Assembly (NCBI RefSeq): GCF_003073045.1
Contig: NC_037598.1
Span: forward strand, 10,657,543-10,721,542
Direction of reading: 5' to 3'
DNA from: Pomacea canaliculata
Lineage: Eukaryota; Mollusca; Gastropoda; Architaenioglossa; Ampullariidae
Length of the DNA: 64,000 nt
Shown: in pieces, positions 35,801 to 47,165 of the stretch
How the letters are laid out: each line of letters opens with the position of its first letter
Position numbering within the stretch: position 1 is the stretch's first letter
The notes under the pieces: model-generated
What the model saw: only the letters and a program-made list of their open reading frames with translations
What the model was told of the DNA's origin: nothing
Databases searched by the model: none
Made by a program: the position numbers and the translations under genes

Positions 35801-38800
35801 ATTGTCATGGTGTCTGTTTATGCTAGGAACCTTCCACCCTTATACCCACACAAACCCTCGATTGACAATTTCAAGGTCAGGACCAGTGCACTTGGACATT
35901 TTACACTTTCTCCTCTTCTCAGCCCCTATCAACACTGTGGTGCAATTTAATGTTTGGTCAACATCATGAACACTGAACATATTTACACCAAAATGATTTC
36001 AGGTTTATCCAAGTATAATCCCTTTCTTTCATAACCTACCTTTTATCATTGCAGTTGCACACACCCATTATGTATGCAGATATGCAATTCAGATATGTAT
36101 GCAAAGATATTAAGAAACCTAAGTCCATGCAGACATGCTGATTACCACAAGGGTGCTGTCTATGATTATCTGCCTCCTTTCACTGAACTAATGGGGTGAT
36201 GGGGAGGACTGCACACTCTAATTTACAGTCATTTAGTTAGGACTAAGAGCTTTCCAGATCACTCTTGAAATCACAAGTTTGTTGAGGCATCACTGCAGTG
36301 TAAACTATATATGTAATGAACCCACAATGCAGGAAGGAAGCAATTCTTCTGCTATTGTTAGAAGACTGAAAAAACTTGCTGTTTTTCATCTCCTTACTTT
36401 GTTTCCTGCTATGTTCAACTTTTCACTGAAAGTAGTATTGTACTGTAAAACATGTATGACTGAAGAATTCTGCTTACCTCTGATGCGAGTACATTAGGAC
36501 AATTTATTAACATTTGTGTTGGTATGCACTATATTCACTGCAGACATCACACATAGCTGTATATAAACTGCTTATAAACTTAATATACTTTGTGACTGCT
36601 AGCATTGTTTTGCAAATCCATTTTATCATCCATCATCCAGTCTAAAATGTATTTTGTAATAATGCAGACTTTCCTGACTTTTTTCCTTATGGCAAAAAAT
36701 GCTTGGGAGATTCTAGAATCATATTAAGCTCCACAAATGCATGAGTGTCCTAAAAATGTTATTGCACATAATGAACATTCCTGTCCCCAAAAGGAGAACT
36801 GAGAAAACATACTTGTGGACTGACTGCAAAACATGTGAATGCAACTTGATACACTGGGTGAATCATGTGATACTGTCTTAAATCTCTCACCACCTTTGTG
36901 CCTTTTTTTATGTGTAGCTCATTCTCACACACTCTCTCATGCATGAAACACACACGCACAATCTCACACATGGAAACATACACATAGGAGGAGAGTGAGA
37001 AAGAGCAACTTAGTTAAAATAAATGCACAGAACAAATATTTAGACAACTGACTTTGGTTGAAATGAATACAAAAACGGACGTACTGATGATTTTGGCTGT
37101 TCAGTTCAGCTATTAACATCAGTTACTAGTAAAAGGACAGTCTCAAATAGTTTATGTCATTAGGCTTTAGTGAAAATAGTCCCAAAAATTCTAGAAAGAC
37201 TCTATGGTTCAACCGAGTCTTAAACTTAACAATTAACAGCCTAAGTCATGTGCTCTATCACAAAAAGCAGGGCAATGGCAATGCTCCTAAAAATGCAACA
37301 TTTTCTTTTTTCTTTTTAAACAATCTTGTGCCATTGACTTTCTTTGACATTACAGTAATGACTAGATATAGCAAGAAAACAGTAACTGGAACACTTGAGG
37401 AAAAATGTTCTCTACAGGAAAATTATTTAAGGTTGTGGAGGGGGGGATCTGTGAGCAGTAGATGACACTGTATCCTTGACTGCTTTTTCTCTACCAACAA
37501 ATTACCCATTTGCAAGGGAGGGGAGGCTTTATACAGTAAATAGGAGATGTGTCGTAACCACAAAACATCGTAACTCAGGACTGACGTAATCCAAGGACCT
37601 CCTGTATTTATTTCTCTAAAACCATTTTCCAGTTTGACACCTCAATAGCCACCAAACCTGCCCTTTTTTTTACATTGCTTTGCAACCGTATATATATTTT
37701 TCTTCCTTTTTTTGCCTCAGAATATACTTCTCCGGATGAAATTATTCAGCACTCTGTGGCTGAATAGTTTAATTTTGGTCTACGATTAGAACTAAGGCAG
37801 AAGAGTGGTTAGACTTTGCCTCTTTATGTTAGAATTATGCATGAGGTGTTCTAGCTTCTGGAGTGCAATTCATCTATCTAGAACTCACAGCAGTTGCAAA
37901 AACACTTTTGTTCTTAAAAAGGAGAATCTTGATTGGAACACTTTTAGAAGCTATAAACCAGTATGTTGTCAAAAGCTAGGGGAGGGGATTGTTATACAAA
38001 AGCTTTCTTCTAGAATTTTAGTCTACATATCAAGCCCACTGCTCTACTGCAAACCCTCATGTTCTCAATGTTCTGCTGTGTGCTGTGAATGAACCTCAAG
38101 TCCTAGTCCTCTAGATCTTAGTGCTGCCTCAAACACCAACAACCACAATAAAGCTGTTGACCACCTTAAAAAAACCCTTAAAACCTATCTTAAAAACTGC
38201 TCTTATCTGTGGCTTTCTTTATGACTCTTCAGCCCTCCAGTTTGCAGTTTCTCAGTTTTAAGTCCTTTTTTTTTTCTCAATGTCTAGCCTATTGCCAAAG
38301 AACCTGGATAACACCAACTCACAAGCTGATTTTGCTGATGATGTGTGTGTCTTTTCCAACACTTAAATATATGAGATATATTTTATGTCAGTAAGACACT
38401 AGGAGACAAAATCATTTTTATTGTCGTTTCTTTTCTTTGAGCTCACCTGTCATCAGAAAGTGTGTACCTCGTGTTCATTACATCCCAATCATTATCATTG
38501 CGAAAGATGATTAACCATAGCTATAAATAAATGCTCTGACACTTCATCAACCTTCATCTTCTACTTATCGCAAAATTCTGAGGTTTTACTTTTCACACTC
38601 TACTCACTATCTTAAAGGCTGAACTTTCACAATCTATAAAGAAAGAATGGTTTTGATGCGGCAAAGGGAAGTGAATGTACTTGTCAGGTCAGAAGGAATC
38701 AATTAGTGAAAGACGACCTCTAGAGTAGCCAGAACTGCATATGTTCATCACTTTGCCGCCAAAAGCTAAAGGTTTGACTTTTAACACAGTTTCAAATTTT

Positions 38801-40215
38801 GAATCAAGTCAGCTTTGTTATGAAAAGTAAACCAAGACAAATGCCATAAAATTTCAGAAGACCCTAGACAAAGTCACCATGTAAATTCACTTGCTCAATA
38901 TTTTTGCATGATTTACAACACTTCTAAGAGGACTTGCAATATATTGTGACATTACTATGAAAATAACAAAATGATTAATATCAAAGCAATGCCTTGAGAT
39001 CAGAAAAGAAATGAGTTATGCTGAACAGGAAAATCATGAGATGCCATTAATGCTTATTTAAAATCAGTCATATTAATGTGGACTTATTTTTATAAAATAA
39101 ATAAGTATTTCACTCACAGATACTTCAAAATCTCTCAGCACTATTCTCAAGATTATCTTTCTGAAAAATCTTTAGTCTACCTAGACTAAAAAAAAATACC
39201 AATAGTAGACAGTAAGTTGTCAACAAATTTAAATACTGTAAATTGTTTACTATAAGCTGCAACTTTAAATCCTGAGGCTTGTTTCCGGATAACTTTTTGA
39301 TGAGCTCCATATTACAGTGTTAACTATTAACGTTGTTACAGTGCTAACTGTTCACATTTTAAAATCAAAGCCGCATACAATTTAAGCATTCAGATCAGCT
39401 GCTGAAACACACACCCTCATCATGCCAGAAACGAGGCGAAGTGATTACAACGCAACTCTGATATTAGTAGCTAATAAACCAGTTCGACTTTTTCCGTGAA
39501 TTTTTTTTTTTTTTTTTTTTTAATTTAGTGGGTGCAGCTTATAAACAGGTGCTCTCAAATAGGCCGTAATTTACGCAAGTTCTTTTTTCTAAGGAAATTT
39601 TTTTCATTTGTACCTCACTCATGTTGTGTCATGACAACTCGGCAGTATATGTATATAGGTATTTTCTAAATGCCACTGGAGAATTGTTACAAATATAAAG
39701 AAAAGGGAATATATATTTCCTCTTGTGATTCCGAAAAAAAATAACTTTACACAAGAAGAGCCGGATAAGTGAACTCTTGTCTGACGACTACTAATGTAAA
39801 TAACTTTTGGTGAACACACAAACAACTGCAAACTTGATCGTGCTAGGTACTTCCCCTAATCCGCAGTTGCCGTAAACGATTGGTGTCTACCTTTAGCGCT
39901 TACACAAGTTGATCAACAAATCGAGGCAAAGTTAACTATCTCAGCCTACTCTGTTTCTAAGAAATCATTTTCACCGGGTCGACGACGATGCTCACTGAAA
40001 AACATGTTCACACTGACGTACAGCTAGAAAGACATCAAAGTAATACAAACCTTCAAGGTGCATCTAGGTGGGTCAGCGTCACACTGAGGATGATAAATAT
40101 CGTTAGAATAGTGCGGTTTTTGGGAATTTACACAGTTAAAAGTTCTAACATCAACAGCTGATGTACAGAAAATTGTCGTCAAGATGATCAACTCCACAGA
40201 AGTCTTTGGTAACAT
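25332..40215 (-). CDS. IL-17-receptor-like type I membrane receptor
   Basis: Ten exons on the minus strand join in phase: 40215-40051, 35000-34946, 34743-34537, 33759-33632, 31648-31525, 30636-30467, 30193-30137, 29224-29124, 28106-27982 and 26891-25332. The start MLPKTSVELIILTTIF is a signal peptide and the first ATG of the frame. The ectodomain has FKIPDC followed by SCMC, recalling the VPDC...CM pattern of IL-17RA. It ends VQVTVTPI...CKWC, recalling the VQIQP...C..C close of the second IL-17R fibronectin-like domain. The 27982 exon has one membrane segment (GIIISTLIIFLL) followed by WRRRK. The last exon encodes a SEFIR/TIR-like domain and a Ser/His-rich tail ending SGQFSCNS. In such receptors this domain recruits Act1/TRAF-type adaptors. 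The last exon is open only by moving between three frames (breaks near 26700 and 26130), so the copy is either decayed or carries one-base errors. The length is about 895 residues if bridged. Confidence 0.6.
27982..28106 (-). other. Transmembrane exon of the receptor
   Basis: The exon enters in phase 2 and leaves in phase 1. It encodes a Thr/Lys juxtamembrane part (TTTTEKIARK), a hydrophobic run of about 20 residues around CFSGIIISTLIIFLL, and the stop-transfer sequence WRRRK. This fixes the topology as extracellular N-terminus and cytoplasmic C-terminus. Confidence 0.75.
28240..28960 (-). mobile_element. Decayed LINE fragment (3' end of the reverse transcriptase ORF)
   Basis: Read on the minus strand, about 28870-28600 gives CEHITPFLHFLHWLPVK and then LKLSTLCYGF, HTPFAPHQTC and related strings. 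This is the familiar end of CR1/L2/Jockey-type ORF2 proteins (H-hydrophobic-TP...LHWLPV...FKLLTL). Several stops interrupt it. It lies in the intron between the transmembrane exon and the preceding exon of the receptor, in the same orientation as the gene. The 5' limit is approximate. Confidence 0.6.
29544..29761. mobile_element. Small inverted-repeat element (MITE-like) rich in GTCCCGC/GCGGGAC
   Basis: TGACCAGACGT at 29544-29554 is matched exactly by its inverse ACGTCTGGTCA at 29751-29761. Inside the left half the heptamer GTCCCGC and its complement GCGGGAC recur, so the left arm can fold on itself. The GC content contrasts sharply with the surrounding AT-rich intron. No target site duplication is obvious and there is no coding sequence. 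The superfamily is not assigned. Confidence 0.6.
34094..34260. mobile_element. Short non-autonomous hAT element
   Basis: The right end, read inward, is CAGTGGTGCTCAACCTTTTC, and the left end is CAGGAATATTCAACCTATGG; both continue into GGGCCACA. The element is flanked by exact 8-base duplications, CTTTAAGT at 34086-34093 and 34261-34268. The TIR form and the 8-bp duplication are both hAT characters. It lies in an intron of the receptor gene. Confidence 0.8.
35001..40050 (-). other. Large first intron of the receptor gene
   Basis: About 5 kb between the signal-peptide exon and exon 2. It is AT-rich, with no credible exon on either strand. At about 38090-38230 a frame reading VDHLKKTLKTYLKN resembles the FKKxLKTHLF close of LINE ORF2 proteins, so a small LINE remnant is likely there. 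Nothing else is recognisable. Confidence 0.5.
38090..38230 (+). mobile_element. Possible LINE ORF2 C-terminal remnant
   Basis: The plus-strand frame around 38150-38200 reads AVDHLKKTLKTYLKNCSY, similar to the terminal FKxxLKTHLF stretch of CR1/L2-like ORF2 proteins, after a Ser/Leu-rich piece that could be the degenerate WNSLP region. It is short and broken. Confidence 0.35.
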
Positions 40216-40359
40216 TCTAGAGTCTCTTTTTGGTCGCAACAAAACCACCGAGAACTGAAAGTTCCCACCTCACGCTGACAACCTCGAGCATTACGATAAA
40301 CGTTCTCCACCGAACCCAGCAACACCACTGCCCTCGGCCACACACTTGTATGATCTCTT

Positions 40360-40400
40360 GTGATTGGACCACGAACTCGTATCACGTCCGTGATTGGACC
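40360..40400 (-). promoter_or_regulatory. Paired CCAAT boxes upstream of the receptor gene
   Basis: GGTCCAATCAC occurs twice on the minus strand, at 40370-40360 and 40400-40390, exactly 30 bases apart and about 150-190 bases upstream of the ATG at 40215. Inverted or paired CCAAT boxes at this distance are the usual NF-Y sites of TATA-less promoters. The flanks are richer in CpG than the introns. Confidence 0.55.
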
Positions 40401-41973
40401 GCGGTAGGTCATGTGCACTGAATCGGCTGCGCTCGCTGACCACCCTAACTTAGATTCTACGAAACAAGTCTACCGGTACGCGCATTTTTTTTTTCTGACA
40501 GTTATTATCAACTTCCGAGCAAAAGCACTTTAATACATGGCTTTAATAACATTATCTTAAAGCAACGAAAGCATGCATGCAGCTGAAAAAATTCTCAAAC
40601 CAGTGCGTATTGCTACTGCATCTACCTAGCGCGCTGTTCTTTATCAATTCCAAGAAGTACGGATGCGCCAAGATACTCCTGCTGACCGTATTTTGGAGGG
40701 TTAAATCCGTTTTAAAACCACCAGTCGCAACGCACTAACGTGGTAAACAGGGCCAGAATAGGAGTCTGTGCTGGGTGGATCTGTACAATAACACACAACA
40801 GGCATGCTATATAAATGTACATATATACTTAATTCCTACACAGTCGCGTGCCCTGGTTTTCTTATCCTTCACATTTTGTCCATTTAAGAAAATAACACAT
40901 GGAATGTGAATGATATCATGATTTGCGAAACAGCTAGTACTTCATATAGCAAACAACTCAAGAAAATTAATCAGGGAACTTTAAAGAGTTAATTGTCATT
41001 ATGCAAAAGCAGTGTACGTAATCACGAATGTGTATATATCATATATACATATATCCGTTGTGAAACCAGTTATAGCGTTCACTTATCCTGTATTTAAGGA
41101 GACACTAAAAATATGTAACAGTGGGTTAGTAAGCTGGGGGGAAGGGGAAAACTTCCTGCTGACAGTGAACGCTCGACGTTTCACATTCCTGCCTCGATCG
41201 GTATCTTTTTAGAGGTGGTGGGGGGCTGCCTTTATAATTTGCCCCCCCCCCCACCTTCCAACTCGATCGTTTCTAGGCAGCGTCAAGAGCTCGCCGAAAT
41301 ATACGTAAGGTGACATATCTCAGTTAACTGAAAATTATAGTCCTCGTGAAGAATGCTGATTTTTTTACAGTGATCGAGTTACCGCGGATTCTTAAAAATC
41401 AATCAGCCGCATGCATAAAGGTGTGAAATACTCGGTCAGTTTTGATTTAACTTTACCATTAGGGCAGCTCGTATGCGTGGTTGGTTAGTATAATTATATA
41501 TATATTGGTCAGCTGAAATTTAAAGATATATATGCGCTTTATGCACACACACTGCATATACTTTTATTCATCGGTTGTATATGGACGGCGGTGTACGCCT
41601 TCGATCTGTGACACCAATAGAATACTATCGATCGATGGTCTGCAACAGTCGAATCAAATGAACGTGCTTTTGATTCTGTGCACAAGTATAGTAAATATTA
41701 ATGTAAATTAAAAGGCAGTGGGGGGTAGGGTGAACCTATTCGTACTTCTTTGTCACTTAATAATTCAGTGTCCAAGCTTAAAAACAACAGTTAATTTAAG
41801 GTATAATCATTATGATTCATTGTAGCTATATATAGAACTAAAGTGCCCTTTCGAGCAGTAACGGCATGAATCTGTACATATCTCTTTATACACATCCGTG
41901 ATAACAGCAACTGCATGGGCGAGCGGAGACCACGCGCGGGCGTTCTCTTTTTTTTCTGTCCTCAAAGCATATA

Positions 41974-42802
41974 CAGTGGAACCTCGGTTAACGAACTTAA
42001 TCCGTTCTGGAAAGCAGTTCGTTATCCGAAATGTTCGTTATCCGAAACAATTTTTTACATAAGAAATAAAGGAAATAGATTTAATTGGTTCCCAGCCCCT
42101 GTTGACTCGCTAATATTTGAAGGTTACAGGCTATATAGGTATTTGTTTTAATGAGAGCAGTTATAATGCAATATAAATGGAGTTAAATAAACATAAAAAC
42201 ATTAACAAAAGCATTTAAACATCAGAAAACTTGCCGTTTTGACGGCGTGGTTGAAAGCAGGTGTGGGGAGGAAGGGGTGGAAGTACTGCTTGGATTCCCC
42301 CTCCATGAACACTTGACATTATAAAATCGGGGCTGACTTCCCTTTTCTGTAGCTTTGAGGTTAAAGGACAAAACTTGTCCAGTGTCTGTTCCTTCTGCCT
42401 TTTTTGTAAAACTCTTCAGTAATACGACATCACATATCCGACAGACGCATGCCACCTTCATACTTTGAAATCATTTCCTTTTTCAATTCATTTGTTGGCC
42501 GTTTCCTTGTCATTACCTCACTACTATTGCTCTTAATCTTCTTTAATGCCATTATTGAGGATTATCTTATTAAAATAAAGCACAAAAATCACTAAATAAG
42601 AAGGATGCTCAGAGCTAAGGAGCGACCGATCATAACTGTGTCTCGAGCGCGAATGATGACATGCTGGTCGGTCACGTGTGGTTCACGTGGCTGTTCGTTA
42701 TCCGAAATTTTGTTCGTTATCCGAGACAAACTTTTAACGAAATTTTTGTTCGTTAACCGAAATATTCGCTATCCGAGGCGTTCGCTAACCGAGGTTCCAC
42801 TG
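41974..42802 (-). mobile_element. Non-autonomous pogo/Tigger-like DNA transposon (keeps transposase N-terminus)
   Basis: Terminal inverted repeats begin CAGTGGAACCTCGGTTA at both ends and are flanked by TA (41972-41973 and 42803-42804), the Tc1/mariner-pogo target. Subterminal GTTCGTTATCCGAAA units recur at both ends. On the minus strand from 42552 the frame begins MALKKIKSNSSEV and contains MTRKRPTNELKKEMI and KYEGGMRLS, the start of the CENP-B-like helix-turn-helix of Tigger transposases. It stops after about 40 residues. At 829 bp the element is an internally deleted derivative. Confidence 0.85.
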
Positions 42803-42884
42803 TATATATATTGATGACATCACATATGAAACTGCTCAATAAGCTCTGGAATTCTTTAGATAAAATGCAACTTTATTTATTCCA

Positions 42885-42957
42885 GAGGGCAGCTAAGAGC
42901 ATGCTCCTTAGGAGTGTGAGTATGCGCTTTACAAATTTTCCATTTATTATTATTACT
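42885..42957 (+). mobile_element. LINE 3' tail, copy 1
   Basis: The string GAGCATGCTC.TTAGGAGTGTGAGTATG followed by GCGCTTTA and a TTATTATTA end is shared with 44390-44460 and, more diverged, with 47928-47996. The last of these terminates a recognisable LINE remnant, so I read all three as 3' ends of one non-LTR family with a TTA-repeat tail. Confidence 0.6.
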
Positions 42958-44189
42958 ACCAATTAAATAGACCCTCATACGTACAATCGTAATCCAGGCT
43001 GTTATATATCCTCTGTCCCAGTCTTCAAATTTAAATAGAAAAATGTGTTTTAAAACTACTGCTTGTGTTACAAGTTCTGTTATCGTTTTATTTGAATGTG
43101 TACGATTGTCATAGCTGTTATAGGTTTTTCATGTTATACATGATCGATCGCTCGATGAGCCTATTATATATACATGTACTTAAATTATAGTCATTGTGAT
43201 TTTCTTTTTTTTTTTTTTTGATTGTCCAGATGGTATTCCCAGAATTATTTACAGGAATGAACTGATTTTTGTTTTAACTTAGCTTTTTTGGACGATGTGA
43301 AATTGCTGTATTAATTCGACCCTGAGCCTTGTGGTCTGGTATTTGAAGTGTGCGATATAGAAGACGAATACGTAGCGAGACATTTTACAAGGGGACTGTA
43401 TCCAGGAGGAAAGGGGGAGGGGGCGACGGAAATAAGCCGCCATTTTCAAAAGCTGAAAAGGGTTGGTCCTGTGGATGTGGTGAACGTGAAATTATGACCA
43501 TCATGTAAACTTCGTTGTAATGAACTCCTGTAAACCTGGATTACCCAAGCCTGTGTGGTTTAAGGGAAAGTTGCAACATGGATTCAAAAAATATTTTCAA
43601 GTAAGGAAGAATTTAACATTTTCCCGATTAACAACTTTTAAAGGAAAGGGAGGGGCATGGAGTTTTCTTTTATGACTTGATTAGTGTAAAATGACTTGCG
43701 TAACATACTTAATACTAAATTCCAACTAAAAGCTTAAGTAGCTTTAAAGCTATATTCGTCTTAGACCTTTTTATTGTTCAATTTGTACATCAGACTAATA
43801 TCCGGTCTGACAGACGACGGTTATGTCATTGCATTAAGGAAGTCAATAGTAATAATCATTATAATTTAAAAGGGAATCTATGAAAGAGGCATAAAAAATG
43901 ATCAAATTAGCTTGTATTTGCATGGTGTAGTATTTTTATTGTTGTCGTACTACTTCTAACGGCTGGGATAATGTAATTTACAGCCATTGTGCCATTAGTA
44001 ATACATGTACTTACATTCTCAGAATTGGTAAACTGTGCAACATTTCCACTGGTTTGTATCCTATTGTTCAACAGAATATCAAGATTGAGTTTTCTGTCCC
44101 CTCAAGCTTCTGATTCTTTTCTTTAAACTTTTATTACAAAAAAATCAGTTATTTTCAAAATTAAAAATTTATGTTCATAAACATTACTC

Positions 44190-44460
44190 CTAAAACCCCC
44201 TTCCCACCATCCTAGTCCTTTTTCACACCCAGCTCTCCTTTATCATGATACTCTCAGTTTTTTTAATTTGATTCTCTATTGCGTTTTCTGTACTTGTTCT
44301 TATGCATCATTAGTACTGATTATTCTTTCTTAGTTCATGTATTATTTGTTTTCCTGTCTCTCGTGTGCTGTCCATGCCTCGTTCTTGTTTTGAGGGGCTA
44401 AGAGCATGCTCATTAGGAGTGTGAGTATGAGCTTTAGAAATTTAACATTTATTATCATTA
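44190..44460 (+). mobile_element. LINE 3' tail, copy 2, with part of its 3'UTR
   Basis: The conserved end GAGCATGCTCATTAGGAGTG at about 44403 and a TTATTATCATTA tail close a pyrimidine-rich stretch. That stretch parallels the C/T-rich 3'UTR of the LINE remnant ending at 47996. The 5' limit is approximate. Confidence 0.5.
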
Positions 44461-44562
44461 TATGGTCACAGGCATAAAATTTCAATTCAACCACAGCCCT
44501 CAGTTGATTTGACCTCTGAGTACAGAAGTTACTAAAATAATTATCAATAACAGATATATATA

Positions 44563-45332
44563 CAGTGTTCCCTCGCTACTTCGCAGTTCATCTATCGCAG
44601 ATTCACTACTTTGCGGTTTTTTTGAGTGAAGTATCGATCAATACTTCCGCGCTGGGAATTATCGTTCTACATAATACCATAGATATTTCAACAGGAAAAA
44701 GACGAAAAAATTTAGCTATATTAGTATTTCTATTAAAATATCATGGTAATTTTGTAGATAGTCAGACGAAAGAAATATTTGTGTATGAGAATTCCATTGC
44801 TATGCGTAAGCAACAAGCCATGATTGGTATCTCCCATCTCGCATCAGACCTCTGCAATCTGGCTAAGGAACTGCAAGAACGATTACAAGAATGGGACGAT
44901 AATATGGTTCGATCTGTTACATTTTGCAACATGGTTGAAGACATCATGGCCCCCTACAATGTGCTCTTCAATGAGAAAAAGAAGCAACGGCGGCAACTGC
45001 CGATAACGATGTTTTTTTCGGCCTCGTCAAAAACAGCCATCAATTCCTGCTGCTGCTACACCTTCAGAAACCACCGAAGAAGTAAAGGGGTGCCCCAGAA
45101 AACGGCAACACTGTCTGAAGAGGTGTAAATCTTCGTAATGAGTACAGTTATAATTTTTTACACTTAAGTGTAATTGTACTGTATTAATACCATGATTAAT
45201 ATATTACTTTACACTAACATGATATTGTTTTACATATATATATATTATTGCATGTATGTCCCTAATTCATGGAAATTCGTTTATTGCGTCTGGTCTTGGA
45301 ACCTATCCCCCGCGATAAACGAGGGAACACTG
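44563..45332 (+). mobile_element. Non-autonomous pogo/Tigger-like DNA transposon (keeps transposase C-terminus)
   Basis: Inverted ends begin CAGTGTTCCCTCG and are flanked by TA (44561-44562 and 45333-45334). The internal plus-strand frame at about 44800-45127 reads MRKQQAMIG, EWDDNMVRS, MAPYNVLFNEKKKQRRQLPI and FFSASSKTA, the C-terminal part of Tigger/TIGD1-type transposases (usually ...QLSITSF...). The catalytic DDE region is absent, so this is a deletion derivative. Its ends differ from those of the element at 41974, so the two are separate families. Confidence 0.85.
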
Positions 45333-45924
45333 TATATATGTAATAAAAACTGCCCTTTCGGCCAAGACAGTATGGAAGACAAAGAACATTTTGTTACAAC
45401 TTACTTTGTCTAGCCTATGTCAGTATCAGGGCAAAGTATCTTGTACCTTTGTTAAACAGCAGGTTTCAGCAGCCTACGTTTGTATTGCTGTCTCTTGCAG
45501 AAACAAATACTGTAAGAAATATTGCAATGTATATATTGTCTTTGCACAAAGGATGCGTAGCGAGCTGATAATTGATAACGGGAACATTGGAAATCCCCTG
45601 TAGTGTGACCTTATTTTGTTAGACCCACAAGCTTGACCTTAAAATGTTAAGTATGCTGAGCTGATGGCCTACTAGTACAACAAGTTTGTAGGGGGATTGT
45701 GTTTGTGTGTAAATGGGTGAAGATGTGAGTGCATCAAAATATTTACAGAGAAAGACTCCTGCTGACAAGAGTGATTGTGTTGAGGTTGATATACCTTTAT
45801 GTTGTGCGTAACACACTATCTTCAGTTGAGTCCATGACCACAGTTTGAATGACAATGCTATGAACACTTGGATTAGACCTGATTGCATGTGTGTTCGTAT
45901 GTATTATGTGTGAAAATAAGCTGA

Positions 45925-46610
45925 GTGGTAGTAATGATATGCACCAACCCTCCAACCAAGGCAGAAATCATCAAAGCCATCAAGTCCTTGAATTCTGGCA
46001 GGGCAGCAGGCCCAGATGGCATTCCTGCTGAGGCACTCAAGGCAGACCCAACAGCTGCAGCAAAGATGCTACACCCCCTGCGGCAGAAAATTTGGGAACA
46101 GGAGCAAGTTCCAGCAGACTGGAAGATTGGCTATCTAGTAAAGCTACCAAAAAAAAGGCAACCTGATACAGCAACTGGTGTGGGATTACGCAATTGTCCA
46201 TCCTGGAGAGACTGAAGAATGCCCTAGACAAGAGACTGAGGCAAGAACAGGTAGACTTTTGGCAGGGTAAATCATGCACAGACCATATCACTACACTACG
46301 AAATATTGAATAGTCCATTGAATGGCAGTCACCACTCTACATGGCATTTGTGGATTTTGATAAGACTTTTGACTCCGTAGACAGGGAAACCATCTGGAAG
46401 TTGATGTAGCACTACAGATTTCTATCAAAGTTCATTGCCATCATTAGCAACTGTATGAGGACTCGACGTGCCAGGTGATCCATAACAGAAAGCTGACTGA
46501 CCCCTTCGAGTGAGGCAAGGTTGTATGCTCTTGCCAGCAACCTTCCTGATCATTGTAGACTAGATCATGAGAAGAACAACCTCTAAAAGTGACACAGGTT
46601 ACCCAAAGAT
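45925..46610 (+). mobile_element. Decayed LINE fragment carrying reverse transcriptase motifs
   Basis: The frame at 45943-46213 reads IKAIKSLNSGRAAGPDGIPA and then WEQEQVPADWKIGYLVKLPK, the first RT blocks of non-LTR retrotransposons. In other frames the order continues with a CTDHITTLRNIE block at about 46280, YMAFVDFDKTFDSVDRETIW at about 46340, and a block like the usual QGC/IVDxIM region at about 46500-46570. Several stops and frame changes break it. The clade (I/Nimb-like or RTE-like) is not certain. Confidence 0.8.
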
Positions 46611-47165
46611 GTTCGGATTATAACGTTATGGTTCTGTTGAAGTTCACACGCTCTGACACTTAGTGTCAGCACCATTACCTTCTGCCAGCTCTAGGATGTG
46701 AGATGTGCCTCAGACTACCTTTGCCATTAGTCACACTTGTTTGAAATTCACAAAGCTTAATGCGTTTCCGCATCGGTTGTCAGACAGTCTGTTGGTAATA
46801 GTCGAGTTGGCAACCGATCGAGTCATTTGGTGACCGAAATAAGGTGATAACCCTGTAAGAAAACTATGAAACTGGTTTACGGTGTGCAGGAGCCATTAAT
46901 GGCCTTGCTTCATACTTTGCATCATACGCCCAATGTATGTGTATGTACAGCGCGTTGTGTACTGCAAAAGGTGCGGGGTTTACAGGTGCTTCATGTGGAA
47001 TCTCGCACTAACTGCGAGGCAGTGCTTTTAGTTAAGCATTTGATCCCCAGCATTAGTCGCGTCTAATCCTGCTTAAGCTTTGTTGAGTGCTTTTAGCGAT
47101 CAAAAGAAACGAACTGCCGCCTAGTTCTTACAGCGACCCCAACCCCCATTGTTCATTTGGCCTAT

